A DNA stretch of 64,000 nucleotides from Dendrophyllia cribrosa. Lineage: Eukaryota > Cnidaria > Anthozoa > Scleractinia > Dendrophylliidae. Below, piece after piece: positions 1-11,912 of the stretch. The translations under genes were made by a program, and so were the position numbers. The stretch is taken from the NCBI GenBank assembly GCA_024195265.1, contig JAJLRJ010000005.1:32701536-32765535 (forward strand), in the 5' to 3' direction. How positions within the stretch are numbered: the first letter of the stretch is position 1; each line of letters begins with the position of its first letter. Under the pieces are notes generated by a model. That model saw only the letters and a program-made list of their open reading frames with translations. It ran no database searches and had not been told where the DNA came from.

Positions 1-215
1 AGGCTAGACAAGGAAAATGTGGCAAGGATATTATTGATTTAGGCATTGCGGGCACAACCGAAACCGTATCAAGGAAAACTTGCTCGTCGTCTACACGAAC
101 AAGGAAACCTTGTCAATGGAACATTGTAAAGGAAAACTTGTTAATCATCTACACGAGCAATAAAAATTGGCAAGTAAACTTGTCAAGGAAAAATTGCTCG
201 TGTAAATGGGGCTTA
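1..215. repeat. imperfect short tandem-like repeat
   Basis: Variants of AAGGAAAACTTG alternate with variants of CTACACGAGCAA at least three times from the left edge to about 215. The array is degenerate and may continue to the left of the window. No coding signal is seen in it. Confidence 0.5.
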
Positions 216-1716
216 AATGACACTGACCTGAAACCTTTTCCACGGCAATGTTCTTTCCGTGACCGATACCATAAGCACGCGACAAATTCCAGCGTGCTAC
301 GCGTCACGCAATCTCTTTGCAACACATTGTGGGAAACTTCCGAACTGTCATTTAGCGACTGTTGTTTTAACAAATTTGGAGTAAATAACGCTATGATATG
401 ATCTCAGCAATATAATGCAATGGATCGGAGTGCAGGATTGTCTTTATTATAAACGCAATTCAAGGTTCGGGTCAGTTTAATTTTCTGATGAAAAAGCGGG
501 TAAGTGTTGATCGCTGTTATTTGTAAGGTCGCACAACATGATCAATGTTCGTGTCTCTACTCCGTATCCCAACAAACTGCTTAAAAGATATCATTTTAAT
601 TTAGCAAAGGATAGATAAAGTTCTTCTGAAGTCTTTACGATTCTGAAAAAGGCTCTATCTCAGGAAGTATTTTTAGCGATAAACATTTGGTGCGTAGTGG
701 CGGCGCTCAGGTTCGTGTCACAAGTTCTCCTGGTGTCAAACTACCCTTCACATTTTGGTCTCTCGACGGGGCACTTTTAAAGTGCCGCCAGAAATATTTC
801 ACCACAGTAAACAGCAGAAGTTGTGCTTCAAGCCTGTCTTAATTTTGTTTTCAAACTCAACGTACCAATTGGGTTTCCACGGCGTTGAAATTGGTTCAAA
901 TTTGCTAATTTTTAAAATGGAAGAAATCATGTTTCTTCTAACGGCCGAAATATTCTTATTTCAACTGCTAATCCAAAGTAAATAACAGTAGTGTGAAGAA
1001 CAAGAGCGTGTTTATGTTGTGGCCACATTTTATTTATGTATGGCATCGCGTTTTTCTGTACGAGCGAGATGAAAATGTGTAATTTTTCGCCAGTTTCACA
1101 ACTGAAAGGCCGCCGATTTGCCGTTTTTCAAACTTTGCCCGTTTTCGAAAAAAATAAAACACCGTTACAATTTGTAATGTTATTTTTGAAAATACTTCAC
1201 TATAGAGATTATTTGGGCAAAATATGAAGAAATCCGAAATTTTGTGAGTGACGCCCGATTTTCGAATTTCAGACATTGGCTCTTAAATCTGTTAAAATGG
1301 CAATGAATAGGGATGACTGAAGTCTGGATGATAATCTGGGCAAAAAATTCACACAAAACCTTTAATGACGGTCCCCATGTCAGCACAAAGAGATTCAAAT
1401 TGTAACCACCAGCTGGCGCTGCTCTGTGCACTAGCTTCTCAGGTACTGAGTTTAAAGTTAAAGGTTTGGGGGAAACACTGATAAGCTGGTTGGTGGCAGA
1501 GTTGAGAGTGTTTCTATAAGGACAGAGGATGTGTGGAAACAATGAAAAATGTTTATACTATGCATTAACAGTAGTGGTTATTATGTACCTCTAGGTAGCC
1601 ATCAGTCTAAGTTCATGGCCAAGATGGGTATATGAACAGTACAATCCAGTAAGTTGTCACAGCCTTATGGAATTAAGTGAAATTATGACTTGGACAATAT
1701 TAAATTAAATTACTGA

Positions 1717-1771
1717 GTAGTAGTAGTAGTGGCGGCAGCGGCGGTGGCGGCGGCGGCGGCAGTAGTAGTAC
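1717..1771. repeat. compound (TAG)n/(GGC)n microsatellite
   Basis: TAG repeats, then GGC-type repeats, then AGT repeats follow one another over about 55 bases. This is simple sequence. Confidence 0.9.
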
Positions 1772-2207
1772 TGAGATGATTCTTGCCGTGATGAACACAG
1801 TAAAATGTAAATATATAATTACAGTAATTGCATTTGGAGACTTTGAATGAGATTTAACCTCCTGTCCTCTGCATTATTACCAGACGAGTGCATGAGTGTG
1901 ATACATGTTCATTATAGGGATCATTCTGCAGTTCTTATTAATAATAATTTTAATTTGGTTTTAATGAATTTATTGTCTCACATGAATATCTGTGCTCTCA
2001 AGGCAAATACCTGCATTTGGAATGTCTTGGGTTTGACTCTGTAATGGAAGGCACTCCAAATTTATTTTCTGAATGTTTTCACTTGACAGAACATTTTCAT
2101 TTATAATTTCACACAACTGTTATGTTGATTATCATACGCAAGATTTGCTTTCTGAGGTATTTACCAGTCCTTTCTTTTCTTTGTGTATGTACCGTGAATT
2201 CCCTCTA

Positions 2208-2385
2208 GCCTCTCTAAGTTGGACGTACACCCGGGGACGACAAGTTCGTACATGCAAGCTGTCAGATGTCAAGTATTGAGAATTAGGTTACAATTTGGTC
2301 AGGACCAACCAACCACTGATGTCTGCCTTAGAGAGTTGTCTTCCTTACGGGGAGTCTGCTTTCATAGAGTTAACTGTATTCTATT
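2208..2385. repeat. dispersed repeat, copy 1 (second copy at 10819-11000)
   Basis: The segment starts with CTCTCTAAG followed by a GGAC..ACACC motif and ends near a TGTCTGCCTTAGAGAG motif and ACTGTATTCT. The same order of motifs recurs at 10819-11000, so both are fragments of one repeat family. The opposed CTCTCTAAG/CTTAGAGAG motifs suggest terminal inverted repeats of a small DNA element. Confidence 0.55.
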
Positions 2386-2420
2386 AAAACAAATGATTAC
2401 TGTATCAATTTACATTTCAG

Positions 2421-5400
2421 TTTGTGCTAATGGAGTTAATAAAAAAGGAATTAAAAAGTTGGAGTGAAACTCTACGAATTGACAATGTTCCTAAAGCACC
2501 GACAGGTATGTGTTAATAGCCCATTTCCGAGTTGCTCTTAGCCTTCTTTTCAAATCGAGGCCAAGTGCAAAACCACTCTTATGAAAATGAGTTTTCTTTC
2601 ACATGCATATAAAACTTATATATCCATATGCATGGTTTTGTACTTGGCCTCGGTTTGAAAAGGAGGCTAAGAGCAACTTGGAAATGGGCTATTGGGCTTA
2701 CCCATCCCACGTACAAGTTACATTCAGTCACAGGGAAAAAAAGTGCTCCAAAACATTGTTGTTGAAGAAAGTTCTGGTTGACACTTGTTTTTCATAAACA
2801 CCTGAGCTCAACCTCTCCAATAAAAATGAGACTTAAGCATTCCTTCTGACTCAGTTTAGATCGATATGCATGTATTATTGGAGTTGTAGTGAAATAAATT
2901 TATTAGCCAAAGTAAATGGTTTGAATATGTTAATTAAAATTAATAATATATTGTTTCCTGTTTTTACCAACTGATGAATCCTTTATTTTCAGATTTCTCA
3001 TTTTGGGTGGCAGCCAATATGCCTCTGGATGACAACCTTAGACTTCAGATATTAAGCATCAACTGTCCCACTCAGAGATTGAGAAGAGAGCTCGAGATTG
3101 TAAGAAAGGTAATTAAAAACTTTTTGAAAATACTTTTCTTTACAGACTTTACAATATCAATAACCTTTATAGCATCCCTTGAAAATGGTCTTTTTTCTTC
3201 CTTTGAATGAGATTTATTTATTTGTTGTGTGCTGTCGCTTGATATTTGCTATTTTCCGTTTGACATTGCCATGTTTCATTATATGCTAGACAGCATGATT
3301 TGTCCTTTTTCCTTCCTCTCATTTTTTGTTTGAGCATTTTTCAAAATCTTTTACTGTGAATTGGTTTCAAAGTAACTGCAAAAAGCCCAGAAACTTTTAA
3401 AAAGCTAGTGCCGAATACCAGTAATTAGGAGCAAACATATAATGGTTTGACTTGCTGTATGTTTTTTTTTAATACGCCCAGATATCAAATATCTGCATTT
3501 GGTCCTGAAATCAAATAAAATTCATGTTTATTTTGTTCTGTTACTTTCTTATAATTGGCCCTCTACTTGTACTAAGTTTGGCTAGATGCCATCACTTTGG
3601 TTTTGGTTAAGATACAGATGGCAGATGGCTGGCTGATGTCCTATTTTGGTCATTCAAACTTACTTTTAACACTTGCCTTTTTTTCCTTCACAGTGTAGTG
3701 TCCTGTGTTGTCTCGAATGTGATACTAAGATTGTGGAAAAAAGCGATTTGTTCAGGTACTACAAGTATTTGTTTAATTTCCTAGTGACTAATATCTACCT
3801 TCGTAGTACTATATCAATGTGTTTTGAAGCAATGGGTGGCGGAAATGAAGAAAATCATATATAACAGTACGAGATAGCAGGGATTCCCGCCCTTATCTTA
3901 ACAGCCCCGTGTGCTTCAGAGTGTTTGCACAGCAGCCATGTTGGTGGTCAGTAAAAATAAAAATAGTTTACATAAAAATTGTGTTTTATTCGTAAGGGAT
4001 GGAAATCGAGGTTCTGCTGTGGAAACAACCAAACGCAAAATATGTGATATCATATATTTTTCTTATTTCACCTTCCACCCGTCATATCACAAATGTCATC
4101 TTCTCCAGGTTTCCGCCAGTTGTTTTTCCCGGTTTCCGTGACCCCATTTCTTTCAGCACCCACCCGATATTTAGATGGTTCCCGCCCTTCTTTTTTTACC
4201 GGGTTGCCCCTCCCTGTTTCTCTTCCCCCCCCCCCCCTCCCCCCCAGCCCATGCCCATGCCCATGCCCACGATACAGTCTTTATAAAACCTCAAATTCTC
4301 AGAAGTGAGAATTGATTATTTGAGCATGTTTTGTTGATCCTTAGCATGTCATTGGATGGTCCGTTAGGTGCATATGTGAATCCTAATGGATGGGTTCATG
4401 AGACGCTCACTTTTTACCGAGCAACAAGCGTTCGACTGAGAGGAAGACCTACTGCAGAGAACAGCTGGTTCCCTGGGTATGTGTTGAGTGCTACACATTC
4501 AAAATAGGTCAACCCCCCACCCCTCCCCCCTCTGTCTTAGTTGTACAGCTTCCCTGCTTCTTGCCTTTGTAACTTTGTATAGTTTCTATTTCGGTGTACC
4601 CAATTATTTTTACCAAAGCTAAATACCTTTGACACTTAAATAAAGTTAGATCATCCATTCAGTTATTCTTCATATCCAGCTTCACAGTGATGTCTGTCGT
4701 CGTTAATTTTTTGTGCCGGTCGGCTTTTCTGGTGGCATCGAGTGAGTATTTTCTGATTAGACAATAAAATTGGTTCCAAGTAACTTGGCTCGAAACGGCT
4801 GAAACTGACTTTTGAGCTATTTCGCTAAAAATTTTCACAAAGTTTTAACTTCCCGTTGCCATTTGATCGTCATCTTTCTTGAATCTGCTTTCTCGTGTAT
4901 GGGTCAGGCAACTCTTGGTTCTGACTTCAGATTAACTCAGTGATTATTCTAGTTCATTTTTTTCTAGTTCTTATTGTGAACGTATTTTAGAGCTCCCCTG
5001 CTCAGTTTTCACCTGTCTCACATGAATCTTCTCTTCCCAGTCATTCATCATTTATAGTGAAGGAATGGGTTTCTTTTCGTTCGGAATTCTGTTGTGGAGA
5101 ATAGGCCATTTCCGAGTTGCCTTTAGCCTCTCTATCAAAGCGAGGCTAGGTGCGAAACCTTTCATATGAAAATGAGTTTTCATTCACATGCAAATAAAAC
5201 TTATTTGCATGTGAATGAAAACTCATTTTCATATGAAAAGCTTCGCACCTAGCCTCGCTTTGATAGAGAGGCTAAAGGCAACTCGGAAATGGCCTATTGA
5301 CTCGGCCCGTTGGTTCGGTTTTCTCGATAGCGTTAGCATTAAGCGTGTATTTTCTGATAGGAGGTTTTTCTTCGGTATCTCCAAATAAAAATTTACACGA

Positions 5401-6438
5401 AAAAGGGAAAAGATATCAGTTCAGAACTTCTAATTTCATTGGACCTGGGTATCACGCAGATGTATTGTTTTCAGGGCTAGGATCCATTGTTCTGTTGTTT
5501 GTTCTATTGTTTTCTCAGCTAATCCTGTGAGGCGTTCCGAGACGTGCATACCGCCTCAAAGAGATCAAATCATGGTACAAAGGGGTCTGCCTTTAGAGAG
5601 GGGGAGATTAAGAAAACGACTGGGTTATGGGAAGAAGGAACTCCGTTTTAGATGGTGTCAGTTAGGAGGGAGCTGAGTGTGCTATGACGCGATTCTGACT
5701 ACAAACTGCTACCTCGTCCCCAGGGTCCTCTCTCTCTTCAGCTACGTCATCATGCATGATGACGTAGCTGAAGAGACAGGACCCTGGGAACGAGGTTCAA
5801 CAAACGAACGTAATGCCTAAAACGCCTTTTAGCTTCGCGGGGTTTGGAATTCGCGACTGGCCCAAAATTGGCAAATGACCCAAAATTAGCCAGCTATATT
5901 TTCGCCGATAAAATCTTTGCGATATTTGATGAAACTAAGAAAACTACAAAACATCCAGGACCATCCAGCCCTTTTCTGTTCGTCAGTTTCCTGTCTGCTT
6001 AAAATTAAGGAAAAAATGGAGAAATAAAAGAAGGTCGGGTGGCTTTGACGATGCGCGAAAACAACGTAATTATAATCCGCGTGAAAATTAAAGGCGTTAG
6101 ACTATACTGTACAAGTGTACTGTACAAGTGCTCGATATTCCCGGAAATCTCCCTGATGTGTACGTTCGCGGTACGATTGTAACAATAGACCCACAAATGG
6201 TGTACAGTTTATGGACGGAGTTTGTTTTCACGTTTTAAGGTACGCATGGACTATAGCCGAGTGTGCGCAGTGCGGGAACCACCTGGGATGGCGTTTTACA
6301 TCAGTCAAGAAAGGTTTGTCACCCAGTAAGTTCTGGGGCCTCACACGTGCCTCACTCAGACCAACCCTGGTCTACGAAGAGGAGAGTGATCCTGAGAATA
6401 AACGAACGCGCTCGCCATCTACTACACCGTCATCGTGA
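2421..6438 (+). CDS. CRBN: cereblon, 3' five coding exons (5' partial)
   Basis: Cereblon is the substrate receptor of the CUL4-DDB1 E3 ubiquitin ligase. Five exons are supported by GT/AG borders and unbroken phase: 2421-2505, 2993-3108, 3694-3755, 4345-4476 and 6240-6438 (stop TGA). The first two give the end of the Lon-like region ([11 protein letters not shown], then [14 protein letters not shown]). The rest gives the CULT domain: [37 protein letters not shown] and KFWGLTRA. The zinc-binding Cys pairs CLEC and CAQC are both present. The three Trp of the ligand cage (in NSWF, YAW and GWRF) are conserved. The Lon-domain N-terminus is missing to the left. The introns hold foldback repeats, one starting 9 bases after a splice donor. 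The C-terminal tail after the Trp cage is acidic then Ser/Thr-rich and diverges from vertebrates. An AATAAA-type signal lies near 6794. Confidence 0.95.
2515..2693. mobile_element. foldback (MITE-like) element in a CRBN intron
   Basis: The ends AATAGCCCATTTCCGAGTTG and its reverse complement bound a 179-base hairpin-forming element whose arms match over most of their length. It is the same family as 5100-5298. It begins 9 bases after the donor of the exon ending at 2505. No coding capacity. Confidence 0.85.
4205..4272. repeat. C-rich low-complexity tract with CCCATG hexamers
   Basis: A run of C with single T interruptions is followed by three to four CCCATG units, inside the third CRBN intron (3756-4344). 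Simple sequence. Confidence 0.85.
5100..5298. mobile_element. near-perfect foldback element in the last CRBN intron
   Basis: A 199-base near-perfect palindrome: both ends read AATAGGCCATTTCCGAG inward, the middle pairs around AACTTATTTGCATG, and only a few positions mismatch. It is a second, younger-looking copy of the family at 2515-2693. Its transcript would form one long hairpin in the intron. Confidence 0.9.
5711..5796. mobile_element. short palindromic element
   Basis: An 86-base palindrome: the ACCTCGT..CCCAGGGTCC arms close around a perfect core ATGACGTAGCTGAAGAG and its complement, centred on CATGCATG. It lies in the last CRBN intron. A MITE-like foldback of unknown family. Confidence 0.8.
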
Positions 6439-8630
6439 AATCCTTGCCCCCGCCCCCTAAAGTACGGCAAGATACCTGCTACACCACTCCCTTGGAGTAT
6501 AACAAAAGCACTTGTTGCACAATCTCATCTGTGGTAAGGTAACGGCACGCTTCTGGGAAGTGTAAGCAGGCTACAGTTGCGACTTATAGAAAAAACTGAA
6601 GGCGTCATCACTTTCTTCGTGTAATTTTCAACACTCTTTGGATAGAAAAGTTTAGAAACGTAACATAGAGGACGACAAAAAAAAAAACGATCATTCTGTC
6701 AATTTGGTGCATTCAACTCTCATGCAGAAGATTAAGTGTGGCGATGTTAACAGAGGTCCTGGTACAGTTCTACTATGGACCGTACAATCTCCAAATAAAG
6801 CATGTACGAGTTATGTCAACGACTGTGTGTATGACACAAAAATAACTGCAGAACATTTGAAAAAAAATATAGAAAGAAGTCGCGAGGATGTTGCTGTATC
6901 GTTTATTTTCCTCACAAGCTGATTTATATATGTCGGACATGAGCTCGTGAGCTTTTGTTGACCGGATGAATTTCAGTGGATGATTGTTCATTTAGAAGGT
7001 ACTCTAGAGGCAGTGTTATTGCACTTTAACAGGTTTTTATGTATGAAAGATATCGGTATCAGGCAATCTTGTAAGCTGTCCACTTTTACATCACGACCAG
7101 GGATGTCGTAACCTATTGTAGCTATTCTTAGCTATATAATGAATATTTATTTGTTCACAATTATTGTAAAGACGAGCATTGTGGCGTTCTATTTTGAGAA
7201 CGACAGCGACCAACAGATGAATGACAACCGTAAGAGAATCTAAAAATAAATGTAAAGATATTATGGATTCGTTGTAGTCGTTTAGTTGTACTAAGAAGAA
7301 ATAAAGTTGTAATATATGTTTACGATGCAGGGACACTAGTTTCGTTATTGCAAATGTAAATCTAAGATCGGGGTACATTTTCCATACCGACGGAATCATA
7401 TATAAGCGAAAACACGGAAGGGTAAGATCATGGTATATTTTAGTGAAAATTGAGAATTGGGGACGTAAGCGGAATCGTAACCTCATCGGAATCGGGAGCC
7501 GGTGGTTAGTTGCAAGTCGTTTTTGCCGGCATCCGTAGCTCTTACTCAGGGGAAACAAGGTTAACGGAACTGATGCAAGCTCATTGCCAGAACGTTAAGT
7601 GTGACAAGTCTGTTAAGTACAGCTTTAGAGCAAAATCAGTCATTGATTTTTATTTTCCAACATACAAATATGTACATTACATAAACATTTACTTTGGTAA
7701 AATATTCTTACATTGTAAGGAATTATCTTTTAATCCATAAAAATAACAGTTTGGTCAAAAGTAGCTGAGATGGTTGGAACAAAAACTTCAAGAAGACGAC
7801 TTAGACCAGAGTATTCTAAATTTGGATTCTAACTGTTCACTTTGTTAAATCGCTTTTCCGTTGACTGTTAACAAAAATGCTTCCAGAACCACGGTATCAC
7901 ATCCAGATTTTATCATCAGGGAAATTCCTAAATGTAGTGACTTAAATATAATTACGGTTTGTTCTCGGGAAACTGAACGTGAAAAATGAATTTCCTATGA
8001 ATCTGCAGCGTAACATCCTTATTATGGTTTCAGCCGACTCGTACCCAGTCGCTATTAATTGTTTTTTTTTCAAGGTGAGAGAAAATTGGATACTGGGGTA
8101 AATTGAGGCGCGCGGGGTGTCATGGGAAGGGTCGAGGGGAAAATAGCGTTGTCTGTGGTTTCAGTGCATTGCAATATAAATTTTTGAACCAGAATTGCTC
8201 CATTTTTAAAGTGATGCAAATACGTGTTTCGGCTTTTTAAAAGTTATGCCTAAAATACCGTATATCCTCGAATAGTGGCAATACCTCGATTAATTACTGC
8301 CACCCCTCGTCCCTTAGGAGGAAAAATATGAAATTATCATCATCCTAGAATAATGGCCCACTTTAATCGGAGCAATGGAAAATAAACTTTTATCATATGA
8401 CCCGTGGGCCCTGTGAACCTTTTCTTTGCAAAAGCGTTGATAAAAGTCCCGTACGAGGGCCGTACCCATTTGCGCGAGCGGGGCCGGGAAAAGCCGTACG
8501 TCCCTACAACAAAAGCGGATGGCCTCGCGGATTAAAATTTCAAGCAATTTTGTCTCGGCATTGTTGGTCATATGATAAAATAATTATTGACTAAGTTTGG
8601 TCGGGCCGGATGGGAAAATATTTGGCACTC

Positions 8631-8663
<33 letters not shown>

Positions 8664-9595
8664 TGTACGCCAAGTCCTCGAGCCAAATATTTTCCTATCC
8701 GGCCCTCCCACTTAGTCATAAGTACATAGCACGGCCCTTATTCAGGGAAATTCGGTAGGTGACGTAGCCCAAAGCAAACACGCATTCAGACATCAAAGCA
8801 AAATCATTTAAACAGTGCTAAGTGATAAAAAAGGTTGCTTTTATTCGATTCTATCAAGGTATCGTTGGGTTTCTCATCTCCCGAACAAAACAACAGAAAA
8901 ACGGAGTAGAATAGCGCAAAAATGTGCTCACAAGCCTAAGAGTGGCCCAGTTTTAACAAGGCGGGTTCCGCCGCTGTTAAAATCGAGAGTTTTGTTTTTT
9001 CAAGGCTCCACCTGACTTTTCGGTAAGAATTATGTTTCTTGTTCGCTCGTTGCACGTCGTGTGCAAGGAAACTCAAACATGATCTTACGTCACAGGTACC
9101 CAGATCTCACTCTTGTGCCCTGACTCTTCCCAAGACCAAGCCCATGATGTGCATTTGCCCGTTACCATCCTATATCTTACCAGCCCTCTATGACTTAATC
9201 TATAGAGAAAAGTGTAAAGTGTTTGTCTCTTCACATTTCTTTGTACATTGGATGAACGACCACGTTGGTCAGTTTATTTGAGTCCAGTTCTGCGGTTGGA
9301 CACCGCGTTTATCACGTGATCTTTGATACCTTTGAGGTATTAGTTGCTTGTGGTCAACCTTGTTTCGAGACCTGACAACGAGGTTAACTGTGTGCTTATA
9401 AGTCGACGGCAAATGCTTCAAGTACTTCTTGTTTACTGCCCCATCGTTTTGAATGTTTCTTGAAGCCGAGACTTGAGATGTACAAACAAATTGATTTATT
9501 GCAAAAGAGAATGTTTCCTAGGGACCAGCTGTATGTTCCTACTGCGTTGGAAAATATACCGATCATATCCCAGAATGTTCTTCAGTTTTTTTTCA
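6439..9595. other. intergenic region between convergent CRBN and SK-like genes
   Basis: This holds the CRBN 3' untranslated region (AATAAA near 6794) and the 3' flank of the minus-strand channel gene (complement of AATAAA at 9273 and 9494). A frame open on the minus strand at 7091-7558 has low-complexity Arg/Phe/Pro repeats and no family match; I treat it as repeat DNA. A foldback element is at 8588-8718. No gene is seen. Confidence 0.6.
8588..8718. mobile_element. foldback element
   Basis: TGACTAAGT..GGGCCGGAT at the left is matched inverted by ATCCGGCCC..ACTTAGTCA at the right, with GGAAAATATTTGGC also paired inside. The loop is GC-rich and itself partly palindromic (CTCGCTGCGCTCG). Terminal structure and size fit a MITE. 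Confidence 0.75.
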
Positions 9596-11787
9596 TCATA
9601 CATCGCATTGATCAGTTGTGCGTGGGTAGCTGAAGGAGTGAGCGTTATTAGTCCTTGCAGGAGGTAAAGGACTCACTGAACTCGAGGATGACTCAGAATA
9701 TCTGTTCAACAACTTTAAAGAGTCGCGAACGTCTTTAAGTTCGGTCTTCATTTTGCGGTAAATTTGATCTAAAGCATTCTCTAGTGATTCCATCTTTCCA
9801 TTTAAGGCGTCAGCCGGGATGTCACCCCTGTCGATCGGGTCACTCTCCAGCCTCGAACGGAATGTAACGCGGTTGTCGCTAACATCGATGAATTTGCCGT
9901 GTGTCACGTGATTACGATGGCCATTTGAACACTTGTCCAGCGGATTGGTGAATTGGTGTTGGCCCGAATAGCTTGGGTGGCCTTGGAGCACCGCATGAAC
10001 TTTTCTGCATTTTTCCTTTTGTTGAGATTCCAAAGGTGGACTTTCCTTTTCTTCCTGCAAAGCATCAATTAAATAATAATCCTTTAGTTACTCACGTTGA
10101 CACCAAGAAGTGCAAAGCCCTCGTTAGACTCAAGATTTAAAGCGGTTTTCAATTATGTGTCGTAAAACCCAAACCAAAGTTACCACTCTGCTCAATGGCA
10201 AATGACGCAGACAATCCAATGAACCAATCAGAACTCAAAGCAAATACAAGCGCGGGAAAACGCGTGCGAGAAAGTCACGGTTGGTTTTGGTTTTACTTTT
10301 AAAATATTGCGAAACGGGCGCAAGTTTTTTTAACTACTCGCAAAGCGTAGTAATTTAAAACCTCAGTAAAATAGAAATACTCTCGACACTCGAAAATCGC
10401 TTTGCGAGATGTTACAGACAACTTACTTCAAGAATAGGGGGTGGCGATCCAACACTACTTCTTTTAAATGAGCTTCTGCTAATGCGGCGTCCACCATCTT
10501 GTTTCTGAAGGAAATTTTCCACGTTACCCACGCTTCTCGCAACGTCGGTCAGCAACATTGCGATATCGTCAGCCAAAAAGAACTTCCTCCAGTAGTCATC
10601 TGTTGTCAGAAAACGTCGTGTGAAAAAAACATGTTTAACAAAATGTAATAACTGACCAAAATTAAACGAGAGTTGGGTGCAGACATTGTTTAACTTCATG
10701 GTATTTGGCGCGCAGATTTTGCAGAGAGAACACAACACTGTGCGTAATAATCTGGACACAACTACTGGTGCGCGCGCTGACACGAACCGTTACCTTAGGC
10801 CTAGGATGGGATACAGTTAGCTCTCTCTAAGCCGGACACCCTCGGGAGCAGCTCTAGTTGTCTGCCTAAGAGAGATGCCGCCTTATACAGACTTATTTAC
10901 AGACAAACAAGTAAAATCTGGCTAGAACCAGCCAACCATTGAAGTCTGCCTTAGCGAGGTGTGCGCTTTGGGAGAGGCGACTGTATTCTTTATTTTGCAA
11001 AATGTTTCATTGCCATGTCCTTTATGCTGGCAGATAGCGAGTATTTTGCAAATTAAAGATTACGGAAAAATATGACATCCGTTTACTACACTATTTTTGG
11101 CCTTGATAAACCCTATTGTAGCTGCCCCATACCCCAATGTCTATTTCATGATAATATCATGATGTAAATTAGAGCGCAAGGGACGGCGGGATGGTGCCGT
11201 TTTTCTCCTTCCTGTGGTGCTTCACCCTTCGCTCGTTTACAGTCGCTCGCTCATCTCACAAGGTGTCTCGTGCGCCCTCTCACTCCCCTCCGTAGGGTCT
11301 GCGGAGGACGTTGCTACTGTAGCATACGTACCTCGTGACCAGCTTTTCCTTCCAATCCTCCACTGTCGTATGTCCTCATTCATTTTGTGCCGAAATCTTC
11401 TGAGTTTCTGAGATTTCAACCAGTCGCCCAACTCAAGCGTATCTGCGTTCTCTTTTATAAAGTGGTGCAGCCTCCAGGTGCTTTGGATGCATGAAGCAGC
11501 CAAGTACTTTTTCTTGCCGAGATGATCTACAATCACAGAAATGTTTGGTGAATTCCAAACGGAAATCTGTTGTTTCTGTGCAGTTAATCTTTTTATTGTT
11601 TTGTTTCTATTGCCTCCTTTCGCCAACAAATCTTTGGTTTCAAAACGTTTCTCGATGTTGTTCTTTATCAATTTCCGTTATTGCAATTAGGTGTATATAA
11701 TTATATATATATTTTGTCTCGGCACATTAGCGATGCTTCCGCTAGAGGTCCAAACAGTCCCACCAACCCGAGATTTAAATAAAGTTT

Positions 11788-11854
<67 letters not shown>

Positions 11855-11876
11855 ATATCGTCGTCATCGTCATCAG

Positions 11877-11912
<36 letters not shown>

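Larger units (their letters stand above)
216..2420. other. non-coding stretch, probably CRBN intron
   Basis: I see no exon that matches the part of cereblon expected upstream of 2421 (the Lon-like domain), so those exons probably lie left of the window. The stretch holds a TAG/GGC trinucleotide microsatellite and a dispersed repeat fragment, listed separately. The open frames present are short, start mostly at non-ATG codons and resemble no family I know. Confidence 0.45.

Noticed and set aside
7091..7558. 155-codon minus-strand frame
   Set aside because: No ATG-supported start or known domain; Arg/Phe/Pro periodicity in the first part points to repeat DNA.
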